A stretch of 64,000 nt of DNA from Spirochaetales bacterium (lineage in GTDB: Bacteria > Spirochaetota > Spirochaetia > Treponematales > UBA12059). This document shows, in pieces, positions 49,442 through 58,385 of the stretch. The stretch is from assembly GCA_016928955.1 (NCBI GenBank), contig JAFGJV010000027.1, positions 1 through 64,000 on the forward strand. Direction: 5' to 3'. The position numbers and the translations under genes were made by a program. Numbering within the stretch: the first letter of the stretch is position 1; every line of letters starts with the position of its first letter. Under the pieces are notes generated by a model, which had not been told where the DNA came from, ran no database searches, and worked only from the letters and a program-made list of their open reading frames with translations.

Positions 49442-50020
49442 CTAGCGCGCGGAGCCGCCTTGCAGCGCGTCCTCGGCCCTGCGGGCCAGGGCTATCAGGT
49501 GGGCGGCCACGTCGGGTGGCCAGCCGGCTGCCTGCTGGCGGAAACGGTCAAACTGGCCGGCGTACAAGGCGCGCGACGCTTCCTCGCAGCCGGCCTGGTT
49601 CCCGGCCAGCACCCACAGTTCACGGTCCGCTGCCTCAACCATGCCGCGGGCCACGGCCTCCGCGGGCTCGGCCTTTATGGCCTGGTTAATCAGGCGCCTG
49701 AGCGCCGCGGACGCGCTGTTCGGCTGGCGGGCAAGCCAGTCCCAGTGCCGGGGCAACAGCGACACCTCGGCGCTCGTCACGCCCAGGCTCGGCCGGCCGC
49801 GCCCTGGTCGTTTGCGCTCCGGGATATTCCGTTCCAAAACCTCGTCCAGCGAGCCTCGAAGGTCAAAGTCCAGCTGGCGGCCGCTGGAGTCGTCAAAAAC
49901 CAGGACTCCATGGCCGCCCGAGCTGTCCATGTCGGCCTTCAGCGCTTTCAGAACCGCTTCAAGGCCGCCGTGTGCCAGAAGCCGCTGGGCCTTGAAGGCC
50001 GTGTAGCTTGTGTTATCCAT
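49442..50020 (-). CDS. DUF2239 family protein
   Basis: The 192-aa protein matches the DUF2239 layout: N-terminal SYTAFKAQRLLAHGGL, LVFDDSSGRQLDFDLRGS, then GRGRPSLGVTSAEVSLLPRHWDWLARQP and SAALRRLINQA. The family function is unknown; the GRP segment and helical core suggest nucleic-acid or regulator-like contacts. There is no ribosome site before the ATG, and the -10 box ends only 8 bp away, so the transcript may be leaderless. Confidence 0.8.
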   Translation of the reverse strand: MDNTSYTAFKAQRLLAHGGLEAVLKALKADMDSSGGHGVLVFDDSSGRQLDFDLRGSLDEVLERNIPERKRPGRGRPSLGVTSAEVSLLPRHWDWLARQPNSASAALRRLINQAIKAEPAEAVARGMVEAADRELWVLAGNQAGCEEASRALYAGQFDRFRQQAAGWPPDVAAHLIALARRAEDALQGGSAR

Positions 50021-50076
50021 GCCGGTATTTTTACCCTGGTATTAATCCTGTGTCAATAGTACCCGGGTATTAATAC
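50021..50076 (-). promoter_or_regulatory. promoter with paired TACCCKGGTATTAAT repeats
   Basis: The direct repeats 50032-50046 and 50060-50074 match in 14 of 15 bases, 28 bp apart; the second contains the palindrome TACCCGGGTA. On the minus strand TTGACA (50056-50051) lies between them and TAAAAA (50033-50028) follows after 17 bp, so one repeat overlaps the promoter core. This is a likely operator for control of the DUF2239 gene. Confidence 0.55.
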
Positions 50077-51270
50077 TCAGCGGATGCTTGCCGCAAAGCG
50101 CTTTCCGTACTCGTAGGCCGCTTCCAGGGCCGCCGGGTCCGGGTTCCATAAAGCCTTGAAGCCATCATCCACCAGTTCAAAACCGGCGTCCTTAAGACGG
50201 GTACCCAGCACGGCCACCGATTCCCCAGACCAGCCATAGGTTCCAAAGGCCGCCGCCTTCTTGCCGGTGAACTTGAGGCCCTTCATTTCCTCCATGACCA
50301 TGGCCACCGCGCTTAGGATGCCTTTGTTCACCGTGGGCGAACCCATAAGCACGGCCTTGGAGCGGAACACGTCGGTCAGGGCGTCGTTCTTGTCGAACTT
50401 GGACAGGGAATGGGCGACTACGGTGGTTGATGGCGACGCGTCGCTTATGCCGCGGGCCAGGGCCTCGGCCAGGGTCCGGGTGCCGTTCCACATGCTGTCG
50501 TACAGGATGGCCACGCGGTCTTCCTGGTACGACTGGCTCCAGTCCAGGTACTTCTTGACGATCTGCGTGGGGTCGTCTCTCCAAATGACTCCGTGGCTGG
50601 TGGCTATCATGGATACCGGCAGGCCCAGGGCAAGCACCTGGTCTATTTTGGCCTTCACCAACGGGGAGAAGGGCGTCAGGATGTTGGCGTAGTATTTGAT
50701 GCACTCTTCCTCAAGCTCGGCCTGGTCCACCTGGTCGTTGAACAGGCGCTCGGTGGCCAGATGCTGTCCAAAGGCGTCATTGGAGAACAGGATGGCGTCG
50801 CCGGTCATGTAGCTGAACATGCTGTCCGGCCAGTGGAGCATGGGCGCTTCCACGAACACCAGCTTCTTGCCGTTGCCCAGGTCAAACTCGTCGCCGGTCT
50901 TGACCGGGTGGAAATCCCAGTCCTGGTGGTAATGGCCCTTGAGCGACTTGATGCCGTTTGCAGAGCAGTACACGGGCAGATCAGGCCTTCTCCTCATGAG
51001 CTCTGGCATGGCGCCCGAATGGTCCACCTCCGCGTGCTGGGCTATCACGGCGTCCAGCTTGGAAAGAAGCCCCTCCGCTTCCAGGTTGTCCACGAATTCC
51101 TTGGCAAAAGGGGCCCATACCGTGTCTATGAGGACGGTTTTGCCCTCCTCTATCACGTAGCTGTTGTAGGTGGAACCCCTGTGCGTGGAAAACTCGTCGC
51201 CGTGAAAGGTTTCAAGTTCCCAGTCCACCTTGCCCACCCAGGACACGTTGCCCGCTACCAGCTTCTTCAC
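50077..51270 (-). CDS. flavodiiron protein (A-type flavoprotein)
   Basis: The 397-aa protein is placed at GTG 51270, which has GAGGAGG upstream; the earlier ATG at 51309 lacks one. Residues 1-245 form a metallo-beta-lactamase-like diiron domain with HAEVDHSG (H-x-E-x-D-H) and the later ligands in LHWPDSM, SNDAFGQH and TSHGVIW. Residues 250-397 are a flavodoxin domain (ILYDSMWNGTRTLAEAL). Such enzymes reduce O2 to water or NO to N2O in anaerobes, with electrons from rubredoxin or a similar donor. No rubredoxin gene is adjacent. Confidence 0.93.
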   Translation of the reverse strand: MKKLVAGNVSWVGKVDWELETFHGDEFSTHRGSTYNSYVIEEGKTVLIDTVWAPFAKEFVDNLEAEGLLSKLDAVIAQHAEVDHSGAMPELMRRRPDLPVYCSANGIKSLKGHYHQDWDFHPVKTGDEFDLGNGKKLVFVEAPMLHWPDSMFSYMTGDAILFSNDAFGQHLATERLFNDQVDQAELEEECIKYYANILTPFSPLVKAKIDQVLALGLPVSMIATSHGVIWRDDPTQIVKKYLDWSQSYQEDRVAILYDSMWNGTRTLAEALARGISDASPSTTVVAHSLSKFDKNDALTDVFRSKAVLMGSPTVNKGILSAVAMVMEEMKGLKFTGKKAAAFGTYGWSGESVAVLGTRLKDAGFELVDDGFKALWNPDPAALEAAYEYGKRFAASIR

Positions 51271-51315
51271 CGTTCCCTCCTCGAGTGCGTCTGGCGCTAC
51301 CCAGCGCACCCGGAA

Positions 51316-51344
51316 ATAATACTAGTACATTCCTTTTTTGTCAA
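51316..51344 (-). promoter_or_regulatory. promoter of the flavodiiron gene
   Basis: On the minus strand TTGACA (51344-51339) and TATTAT (51321-51316) are 17 bp apart, a near-consensus promoter, about 45 bp upstream of the GTG start. A TACTAGTA palindrome sits at the -10 and could bind a regulator. Confidence 0.75.
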
Positions 51345-51476
51345 TTTGGTACTCTTTTACCTTTTATAGTCGAACAAGATATTTACAAATGACCCAAAAC
51401 CGTATGCTTCCGCGCGGACTGCCTTTTATGCGGCTCGAAGCTTTGATGCCCGGCCACCGCCGCTGCCGCCGGGCGC

Positions 51477-51503
51477 AAAAAAACCCGCGCGCCGCGCGGG
51501 TTT
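51477..51503 (-). terminator. terminator after the RecA/KaiC-like gene
   Basis: AAACCCGCGC/GCGCGGGTTT forms a perfect 10-bp stem with a 3-base loop (51481-51503), followed on the minus strand by more T (complement of AAAA at 51477-51480). It lies 22 bp past the stop codon. Confidence 0.85.
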
Positions 51504-51525
51504 CTGTACGCTCATTGGCGGGGCG

Positions 51526-52230
51526 TCAAGCCTCGGCTATCAGCAGGGTCTTGGCATCCAGCTTGATCCGGAGGTCCTCAGGATTCATGCGCCCGTGATC
51601 CTTGACCACGGTAAAGTGTATGTATTCGGTCTTGGGTTCCAGGAGTATCAGCACCGATATGTCCTTGATGTACTCGCGCAGGAGGACCGGCACGTTGTGC
51701 TTATCCACCAGGGGCTCCTCGCCCACCATGGTGCACGAGTACCAGAACTCAAGGCCCATGGACGACGCGAACTCGCGGACAGCCGCAAAGTGGGCGGCGT
51801 CCGCCCGGCTGAAGTCAAAGCCGTCCGTGATGATGGCGTCGGCCTTGAAGCCGCCCTCCACGATCAGGGCCGACAGCGACTTGAGTATCTGCTCGGTAGT
51901 GACGCCTTCCTGGTTGAAATTCATGATGACGCGGTTCTTGACCAGCTCGTCGTGCACGTCGTGGAAGTTTTCCAGATTCTTGCGCTTGGCCACCTCGGTG
52001 AATATGTTCTCGTACCAGGAGATGACGTAGCTGGTGTGCGTGGTGAAGGACACATGGATGACCTTCTTGCCCTGCATGAGCTTGTCCAGGGCCAGCTGCA
52101 CGAGGACGCTCGTCTTGCCTATGCCCTTGCGGCTGGCTATGACGCCAATGTTGCCCGCCTTGAGTCCGCCCTCGATACCTTTCTCGAGGATGCGGACCGG
52201 GCTTTTCTTGATAAGCTCCTCTTTCAGCAT
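51526..52230 (-). CDS. RecA/KaiC-like ATPase of unknown role
   Basis: The 234-aa protein has a P-loop (IASRKGIGKTS near residue 31) and a Walker B-like segment (DAIITDGFD near 135), with the strand order of the RecA/KaiC/DnaB ATPase core. Membrane segments and a signal peptide are absent. The start has AAGGAG. It is a single gene between its terminator and EF-G, and probably conserved in the lineage since it has no mobile features. Its partner and process cannot be read from the sequence. Confidence 0.65.
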   Translation of the reverse strand: MLKEELIKKSPVRILEKGIEGGLKAGNIGVIASRKGIGKTSVLVQLALDKLMQGKKVIHVSFTTHTSYVISWYENIFTEVAKRKNLENFHDVHDELVKNRVIMNFNQEGVTTEQILKSLSALIVEGGFKADAIITDGFDFSRADAAHFAAVREFASSMGLEFWYSCTMVGEEPLVDKHNVPVLLREYIKDISVLILLEPKTEYIHFTVVKDHGRMNPEDLRIKLDAKTLLIAEA

Positions 52231-52333
52231 GGGAACTCCTTGTCGACGTGGTTTTGTTCGGGGAAGGGGCTACTGAGTCTAAAAACGCTGGCGCTTCTGG
52301 CCGTTCTTTCCATCGTCACCCCTTGAGTATACG

Positions 52334-52377
52334 TTCCGTCCGGCCGCTTGGCAAACGCCATGGCGTGCCGGACGGAA
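52334..52377 (-). other. long hairpin between EF-G and the ATPase gene
   Basis: TTCCGTCCGGC and GCCGGACGGAA form a perfect 11-bp stem with a 22-base loop that itself contains the palindrome ACGCCATGGCGT. It begins 8 bp after the EF-G stop. No T-run follows, so it may be a factor-assisted terminator or messenger-stabilising structure. Confidence 0.5.
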
Positions 52378-52384
52378 GCCCAGG

Positions 52385-54475
52385 CTACCGGCCCTGCTCG
52401 GCCTTCCTCTTGTCCAGGTACTCCTTGCGGAGCTGCTCGGACACGCTGGACGGCACCTTGCCGTATTTCATGAACTCCATGGTGAACTCCGCCTTGCCCT
52501 GGGTCAGGGAGCGCAGGACCGTGGAGAAGCCGAACATCTCCGACAGGGGCACCTCGGCCTCAACGCGGCTGAAGGCGCCTTCCTCCGTGCTGGACGTGAT
52601 GACGCCCCGGCGCTGGTTGATGGTGGCAAACATGTTGCCCTGGAACTCTGTGGGACCCTCCAAGGCCACCTTCATGATGGGCTCAAGGATCACGGGCTTG
52701 GCCTTCTCGTACGCGTCGCGGAAGGCGCCGATGGCGGCCAGCTGGAAGGCTATGTCGGACGAGTCCACGGGGTGGCTCTGGCCGTCGTTGATGGCGCAGC
52801 GAATATTGACCACGGGGAAGCCGATCAGGCTGCCCTTCTTGATGGCCTCGCGGAAGCCCTTGTCGCAGGACGGAATGAACTCGTTGGGTATGGCGCCGCC
52901 CTTGATCTGGTCGGAGAACTCGTATACCTGCTCCTCAACGGGTTCCATGTAGCCGGCCACGCGGCCGTACTGGCCGGAGCCGCCGGTCTGCTTCTTGTGG
53001 GTGTAGTTGAAATCGGAGCGCTGGGTGATGGTCTCGCGGTAGGCCACCTGGGGCATGCCGGTTTCCACCTCGCACTTGTACTCGCGCTTCATGCGCTCTA
53101 TGTACACGTCCAGGTGCAGTTCGCCCATGCCCTGGATGATGGTCTGATTGGACTCGGGATCCACATAGGTGCGGAAGGTGGGATCTTCCTTGGTAAAGCG
53201 GTTGAGCGCCTTGGACATCTGGTCGGCGCTCTTCTTGTCCTTGGGGTTGATGGCCAGGGATATGACCGGCTCGGGCACGAACATGCTGGTCATGGCGTAA
53301 TTGATGGACGGATCGCAGAAAGTGTCGCCGGACGCGCACTCGATGCCGAACAGGGCCACGATGTCGCCCGGGTTGCCCTCGTTGATGTCTTCCATAGACG
53401 CCGAATGCATGCGCACCAGGCGGCCCACCTTGAAGCGCTTGCGGGCGCGGGTGTTAAGAAGCTCGGTGCCTTTCTTGATGGAGCCCTGGTATATGCGCAC
53501 GTAGGTGAGCTGGCCGTACTGCCCGTCCTCCAGCTTGAAGGCCAAGGCCACGGTGGGCAGGCCGTCGCGGGACTGCACCTCCATGGGAGTCTCGTTCTTG
53601 TCCAGGTCCAGGGCCACGTTCTTGACCTCGTCGGGGGCCGGCAGGAAGCTGGCCACGCCGTCCAGGAGGAGCTGCACGCCCTTGTTCTTGTATGCCGAGC
53701 CCACAAAGATGGGCACGAACTGCAGGGCTATGGTGCCCTTGCGCACGGCCGCGCGGATCATGTCCGGCGTCTCGGTACCCTCAAGATAGGCCTCCGCCAG
53801 CTCGTCGGAGAACATGGACGCGCTGTCCAGGAGCTCCTCGCGGTGCTTGCGGGCGTCGTCCAGCATGTGGGCGGGTATCTCGGCGTAGCGCAGGTCCACG
53901 CCGCCCTCGCCGTCAAAGTAGACGGCCTTCATCTCGATCAGGTCTATGATGCCTTCCAGCTTGTCTTCCAGGCCTATGGGCAGGGTGACAAAGGCGGCGT
54001 TCAGGCCGAGTTTTTCCACGATCTGGTTGCGGACGCGGTAGGGGTTGGCGCCCGTGCGGTCGCACTTGTTGATGAAAACCAGGCGGGGCACGTTGTAGCG
54101 CTTGAGCTGGCGGTCCACCGTCAGGGTCTGGGACTGCACGCCGCCCACGGAGCAGAGCACCAGTACGGCCCCGTCCAGCACGCGGAGGGCGCGTTCCACC
54201 TCGATGGTAAAGTCCACGTGGCCGGGTGTGTCGATCAGGTTGACCGTGTAATCCTTCCACTGCACGTTGGTGGCCGCTGACTGTATGGTGATGCCGCGCT
54301 CGCGCTCAAGGTCCATGGAGTCCATGGTAGCGCCAACGCCGTCCTTGCCGCGCACCTCGTGGATGGCGTGGATCTTGCGGCAGTAGAACAGGATGCGCTC
54401 GGACAGGGTGGTCTTGCCCGAATCGATGTGGGCGCTGATGCCGATATTGCGCATCTTGGAAATGTCGAAAGCCAT
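52385..54475 (-). CDS. fusA: translation elongation factor G
   Basis: The 696-aa GTPase moves tRNAs and mRNA through the ribosome. It has G1 AHIDSGKTT, the effector region [10 protein letters not shown]3 DTPGH, G4 NKCD and the five-domain EF-G order to the C-terminus. The [27 protein letters not shown] block resembles mitochondrial EF-G1 and the spd-type EF-G of spirochaetes, planctomycetes and deltaproteobacteria, more than canonical FusA. It is not in a ribosomal operon. The start at 54475 has AGAGGA; the longer frame to 54736 is not homologous. Confidence 0.93.
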   Translation of the reverse strand: MAFDISKMRNIGISAHIDSGKTTLSERILFYCRKIHAIHEVRGKDGVGATMDSMDLERERGITIQSAATNVQWKDYTVNLIDTPGHVDFTIEVERALRVLDGAVLVLCSVGGVQSQTLTVDRQLKRYNVPRLVFINKCDRTGANPYRVRNQIVEKLGLNAAFVTLPIGLEDKLEGIIDLIEMKAVYFDGEGGVDLRYAEIPAHMLDDARKHREELLDSASMFSDELAEAYLEGTETPDMIRAAVRKGTIALQFVPIFVGSAYKNKGVQLLLDGVASFLPAPDEVKNVALDLDKNETPMEVQSRDGLPTVALAFKLEDGQYGQLTYVRIYQGSIKKGTELLNTRARKRFKVGRLVRMHSASMEDINEGNPGDIVALFGIECASGDTFCDPSINYAMTSMFVPEPVISLAINPKDKKSADQMSKALNRFTKEDPTFRTYVDPESNQTIIQGMGELHLDVYIERMKREYKCEVETGMPQVAYRETITQRSDFNYTHKKQTGGSGQYGRVAGYMEPVEEQVYEFSDQIKGGAIPNEFIPSCDKGFREAIKKGSLIGFPVVNIRCAINDGQSHPVDSSDIAFQLAAIGAFRDAYEKAKPVILEPIMKVALEGPTEFQGNMFATINQRRGVITSSTEEGAFSRVEAEVPLSEMFGFSTVLRSLTQGKAEFTMEFMKYGKVPSSVSEQLRKEYLDKRKAEQGR

Positions 54476-54639
54476 GCTCGTTCCTCTGTTCACAACTAAG
54501 GTAGGGTTCAAGGCGCGCTCATGGGGCGCCGCCCCCGAGGTACGTTGTTCTGTTGGTGATTGACTTTCCGTAAGCGCCAGGCTTGCCAAGCCAGACCATC
54601 CAGAAAGCGCTTTAGTATGAAAAAACGTACTCAGCGCGG

Positions 54640-54668
54640 AGTATAGTGAAAAACGCCAGTATATGCAA
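54640..54668 (-). promoter_or_regulatory. promoter of the EF-G gene
   Basis: On the minus strand TTGCAT (54668-54663) and TATACT (54645-54640) are 17 bp apart. The leader would be about 160 nt, which leaves room for regulation in the untranslated region 54476-54635, where no gene is seen. Confidence 0.65.
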
Positions 54669-54736
54669 TAGGTCCGGACACAAGCCGCAAAAGCGTCGTG
54701 CCCCGAATGCAGGGCCAGAACCCCGGCGCGGCCCAC

Positions 54737-54764
54737 TTGACGGTGTCAAGAAAATTCGTACAAT
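54737..54764 (+). promoter_or_regulatory. promoter of the lytic transglycosylase gene
   Basis: TTGACG (54737-54742) and TACAAT (54759-54764) are 16 bp apart, about 115 bp upstream of the gene at 54880. It is divergent from the EF-G promoter, separated by about 70 bp. Confidence 0.55.
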
Positions 54765-54879
54765 TGGCCGCAATCCAAAAAATAGCTAAATTATCTCCAT
54801 TGGTGGCGACGCCTCTGGACCGGAACACTGGTAGCCGGCCCAGGCGAGCCTCCAAAACCGAACAGGGAGAATTCGCAGG

Positions 54880-55638
54880 ATGCTGAAAGATACCGTACTC
54901 AGGGTTGCCAAGCCCGTATTTGCCACCGCGCTCCTTGCGGCCGCGTCGTTTTTGGGCGGCGCCTGCTCCAAGGACGACGAACTGTCCTACGTACCCAGCG
55001 GTTTTGCCGCCATGAGCGACATACCCAGTGAAGGGTACGCAGCGGCCATGAAGAGCCTCGAGAGGGCCGACCATATCAGCCAGCTGTATATGAAACCGAC
55101 GGGCAGGGACCTAACCTTGGCCTTTTTCTCGGCGCTGACCGGTTCCCAGCAGGTGGCCAAGGCCATCCTGGACGCGGCCGTGGACCAGAACGTCCCGCCG
55201 GCCCTGGCCTTTGCCTTGGCGTACGAGGAGAGCCACTACAAAACAGCCGCCGTGGGCCACAACGCGGATTCCGTGGACCGGGGCCTGTTCCAGCTCAACT
55301 CGAAATCCTTCCCCAGCCTCAGCTCCAAGGACTTTTTCGATCCGGTCACCAACGCCGAGCACGGCGTCAGCCACCTGGCCTACTGCCTCAAGGCCGGCGG
55401 CAACGAAGTGGCGGCCCTGGCCATGTACAACGCCGGCCAGACCCGCGTGTCCAGGGGCGGCACGCCGCGCAAGACCCTGGACTATATCTTCCGCATAACC
55501 AATTACCGCGCCAACCTGGAAGCCCTCTTTGAGGCCCAGGTCGTGGCCAAGATGGAAGTGCCGGAGGGCATGCCCCTCCTGGCCTTGGCAGACCGCCCCG
55601 AGCGCGCCCCAAACAACGACGAGAATATACGGTTTTAA
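54880..55638 (+). CDS. lytic transglycosylase lipoprotein
   Basis: The 252-aa protein has a lipoprotein signal ending in GGAC (Cys at about 29). The C-terminal half is an SLT-type lysozyme-like domain: the catalytic Glu in LAYEESHYKTAAVG, DRGLFQLNS, AEHGVSHLAYCL and ALAMYNAGQTRV. It would cleave peptidoglycan glycan strands at the envelope with formation of 1,6-anhydro ends. The gene stands alone and converges on lplA. Confidence 0.85.
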   Translation: MLKDTVLRVAKPVFATALLAAASFLGGACSKDDELSYVPSGFAAMSDIPSEGYAAAMKSLERADHISQLYMKPTGRDLTLAFFSALTGSQQVAKAILDAAVDQNVPPALAFALAYEESHYKTAAVGHNADSVDRGLFQLNSKSFPSLSSKDFFDPVTNAEHGVSHLAYCLKAGGNEVAALAMYNAGQTRVSRGGTPRKTLDYIFRITNYRANLEALFEAQVVAKMEVPEGMPLLALADRPERAPNNDENIRF

Positions 55639-55671
55639 GTGCGTACGGGGGCTGGCTCGTCTGCCCTGATA

Positions 55672-56430
55672 TCAGCGCTTGGCCGTCCAGGCCAGGGTAC
55701 CGAATTTTTCCGCGGCCAGGCGTTCGGCACCGGCCTGCTCGGCTTCCGTGGGCTGGCCAGGCGCCAACTCGGCGCCAAAGGCGGACGCAAAGGCCGGGCG
55801 GAAGGTTGCCACCGCCTCGTCGTAGCCAAAGGGGCGCCCCAGCATGGCGCTCACCGAGCTGACCCTGGCTTTTACGTCCGCTATCAGCTTTCCCTTGAGC
55901 TTCTCGTTGGGCACCTTGAGCAGGGCGAACATCTGGTCCACGTCCACGTCCAGGAGCACGGTCCCGTGCTGCAGAAGACAGCCCTTCTTGCGCGTCTGCG
56001 CGTTGCCGGACAGCTTCTTGCCGCCCGCAACCACGTCGTTGAGGGGAGCGAACTCAGCGGGTATGCCCAGCGACGACAGCCCGAGGACCAGGCCGCCACA
56101 GATGGACCGGTAGCTGTCCAGGATGCTGCCGGCGGCCAGCGGATGCGACTCGGGCACCACGATGCTGTAGGTCAGCTCGGCCGCGTGGAACACGGCGCCG
56201 CCCCCCGTGACCCTGCGCACCACGTCCACGCCGCTGGCCGAGCAGGCTTCCCTGTCCACCTCGTCATTGAGGCCCTGAAAGTACCCGAGCGACACGGCCC
56301 AGGGTTTCCATGCGTACAGACGCAGGGTAGGCTGGCTGCGGCCTGCTGCCACCTCGTCCAGAACGGCCTCGTCCAGGCCCATGTTGAAGGCGGCCGGGCG
56401 GGCGCCCGTTTCCAGATATCGTAGCTGCAT
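55672..56430 (-). CDS. lplA: lipoate-protein ligase A, catalytic subunit
   Basis: The 252-aa protein belongs to the biotin/lipoyl ligase fold: LRLYAWKPWAVSLGYFQ, RRVTGGGAVFHAAELTYS and GGKKLSGNAQTRKKG with the adenylate-binding Lys. It attaches lipoate (or octanoate) to lipoyl domains. The usual C-terminal accessory domain is missing and appears as a separate gene just upstream. The start at 56430 has AAGGATA upstream. A LipM-type octanoyltransferase is the main alternative. Confidence 0.85.
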   Translation of the reverse strand: MQLRYLETGARPAAFNMGLDEAVLDEVAAGRSQPTLRLYAWKPWAVSLGYFQGLNDEVDREACSASGVDVVRRVTGGGAVFHAAELTYSIVVPESHPLAAGSILDSYRSICGGLVLGLSSLGIPAEFAPLNDVVAGGKKLSGNAQTRKKGCLLQHGTVLLDVDVDQMFALLKVPNEKLKGKLIADVKARVSSVSAMLGRPFGYDEAVATFRPAFASAFGAELAPGQPTEAEQAGAERLAAEKFGTLAWTAKR

Positions 56431-56434
56431 GCGC

Positions 56435-56725
56435 CTATCCTTGCTTGATGGCTGAGGACACGATCGACTCCACGGCGTCGTCCAGGTCCGAGGGCAACAG
56501 CCCAAAGAGGGTAACGCCCCTGGCTTCAAGCTGGCGGCCGAACACCTGGCCAAGTTCGGTCAGGGGCACACCGGCCAGGCCGTCCTCGGCTGCGTCAAAA
56601 CCGTCCTCCGGATGCGCAAAAAAGTCGCCGCGGATGCTGACGCGCTCGGCCCTGCCGTCCTGCCAGTAGAGATCCACCCTAAGGAGCTTCCCGCCCCTGC
56701 CCTTGCCCACGTATGACCCGGTCAC
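56435..56725 (-). CDS. lipoate-ligase accessory subunit (LplB-like)
   Basis: The 96-aa protein resembles the C-terminal lipoate-ligase domain: GKLLRVDLYWQDGRAERVSIRGDFFAHPED, then LAGVPLTELG. In some archaea and bacteria this domain is a separate subunit needed for lipoate adenylation. It overlaps the lipA stop by ATGA and lies 4 bp before lplA, so all three are translated together. Confidence 0.8.
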   Translation of the reverse strand: MTGSYVGKGRGGKLLRVDLYWQDGRAERVSIRGDFFAHPEDGFDAAEDGLAGVPLTELGQVFGRQLEARGVTLFGLLPSDLDDAVESIVSSAIKQG

Positions 56726-57609
56726 CGGCGTTCCTTTCCGGACAGGGCTTCATGGCCCTCGCGCGCGTGGTAGCTGGTACGGGCCAGTGGGCTGGACACC
56801 ACGGACGAAAAGCCTTTGTCCCTGGCTAGCTCGGCGTAACGGTCAAACTGTTCTGGGCTCACATACTCGACCACGGGCACCTGCTTGTGCGTGGGCTGGA
56901 GATACTGCCCCAGTACCAGGATGTCGCAATCCACGGCCCGTAGTTCGTCCATGGCGGACAGGACCTCGGCCTCGGTCTCGCCCAGGCCCAGGAGCATGCT
57001 GGACTTGGTTGGCGTGCCTGATTTGCTCTTGGTCTCGGCCAGGGTTCGGATGGACAGGTCAAAGGTGGCACGAGCGTCGCGCACGCCCTGCAGGCGGCGG
57101 ACGGTCTCTATGTTGTGGGCCACCACGTCAGGGCCGGCCGCAAGGAGCGTGTCCAGTTCGTCGCCGCGGAAATCCGGTATCAGGGTCTCTACCAGGACGC
57201 CCGGGTTGTCCCGCTTGATGGCGCTCACGCAGGCCGCAAAGTGGCCCGCGCCGCGGTCCGCAAGGTCGTCGCGGTCCACGCTGGTCAGCACCACGTAGCG
57301 GAGACCCAGCTCGGCGGTGGCCCCGGCAAGCTCCTCTGGCTCCCTTTGGTTCACCGGAGAGCCGACCCGGCCCGTGGCAACGGCGCAGAAGCGGCAGTTA
57401 CGCGTGCACGTGTCGCCCAGCACCATGAAGGTGGCCGTGCCGCAGGCCCAGCACTCCGCCTTGTTCGGGCAGGCGGCCTCGTCGCACACGGTGTGGAGGC
57501 CCCTGCGCGCTATCATGTCGCTGAGAGAGCGCCAGCGCTGGCCGTGGGGTATGCCAACCTTGAGCCAGGAAGGCTTTCTGGTCGGCAGCGGGGAATTGTC
57601 GTTATCCAT
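56722..57609 (-). CDS. lipA: lipoyl synthase
   Basis: The 295-aa radical-SAM enzyme inserts two sulfurs into octanoyl groups. It has both iron-sulfur sites: CDEAACPNKAEC (auxiliary cluster) and CTRNCRFC (radical-SAM cluster, C-x3-C-x2-C), plus the terminal SSPLARTSYHA-like Ser ligand region. It heads the lipA-lplB-lplA unit, giving both synthesis and attachment of lipoate for 2-oxoacid dehydrogenases or glycine cleavage. Confidence 0.95.
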   Translation of the reverse strand: MDNDNSPLPTRKPSWLKVGIPHGQRWRSLSDMIARRGLHTVCDEAACPNKAECWACGTATFMVLGDTCTRNCRFCAVATGRVGSPVNQREPEELAGATAELGLRYVVLTSVDRDDLADRGAGHFAACVSAIKRDNPGVLVETLIPDFRGDELDTLLAAGPDVVAHNIETVRRLQGVRDARATFDLSIRTLAETKSKSGTPTKSSMLLGLGETEAEVLSAMDELRAVDCDILVLGQYLQPTHKQVPVVEYVSPEQFDRYAELARDKGFSSVVSSPLARTSYHAREGHEALSGKERR

Positions 57610-57613
57610 GATA

Positions 57614-58207
57614 TCAAACCTTAAGTCGGCCTATGAACAGCCGCACTGACGTTTCCAGGTCCTCAAGAGATTCCTTGTCCAGCATGGTGACGCGGAACGC
57701 CGCCGACTCGGCCATGGCGTACAACAGGTCGGTAACCGGCCGTACCGGAACCCGGGCAAGCTCGCCCTGTTTCTGCCCGTTGATGATGATGCCGGCTATG
57801 ATGTGACGCATGCGTATGGTCCTGCGCCGCACGCGCTCCGACGTGTCGCCCCCGGATCGCTTCATGTACGTGAGGTAGGCCATGATGACGGACAGCAGCC
57901 TGGCGTTCTGGGCGCAGGAGTCGATCACCATCACCATCACCCGCTCCAGCCGCTCCGCCGCTCCCAGCGCCTCGTCCGCGGCCACGCCTTTTATGGACTC
58001 TTCCAGCTTTTCCATGAAGCGCTTGATGCTGAACGAGAAAATCTCGCGCTTGTTCTTGAAGTACAGGTACAGGATGGTGCGGGTGATGCCGCAGCGGTCG
58101 GCTATTTTCTGGAAGGTGGTATCCGCGTAGCCCTCCTCAACGAACACGTCCAGGGCCTTTTCGAGGATTTCCTTTTTCCGTTTTTCATGTTCGACGATCG
58201 CGGACAC
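57614..58207 (-). CDS. TetR-family regulator
   Basis: The 197-aa protein is placed at GTG 58207 (GGAGGC upstream); the longer frame from 58414 runs into the divergent promoter. It has a typical TetR HTH (FQKIADRCGITRTILYLYFKNK, about residues 33-55) and a helical ligand domain. It lies 4 bp upstream of lipA in the same direction, so it may be co-transcribed with the lipoate genes, or may control the divergent kinase gene. Ligand unknown. Confidence 0.82.
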   Translation of the reverse strand: MSAIVEHEKRKKEILEKALDVFVEEGYADTTFQKIADRCGITRTILYLYFKNKREIFSFSIKRFMEKLEESIKGVAADEALGAAERLERVMVMVIDSCAQNARLLSVIMAYLTYMKRSGGDTSERVRRRTIRMRHIIAGIIINGQKQGELARVPVRPVTDLLYAMAESAAFRVTMLDKESLEDLETSVRLFIGRLKV

Positions 58208-58385
58208 GGCTGCCTCCGCGCGCGCTTTGAAGGTATACGCCCGGATGGCGGTACGCGGCGCGCTTGATTCTACCTTGACGAAATTCTCCTTTAACGTCAA
58301 GTATCTAGTATTGGAAGCGCCCTCAAGCCATCCAAGGTTTGGCGGAAGCTCCGAAACACAGCGGGCGCGGCGTGGAGGGGGCAGC

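Noticed and set aside
52772-54280. A 502-codon plus-strand frame opposite EF-G
   Set aside because: Pure antisense shadow; EF-G on the other strand has all GTPase motifs.
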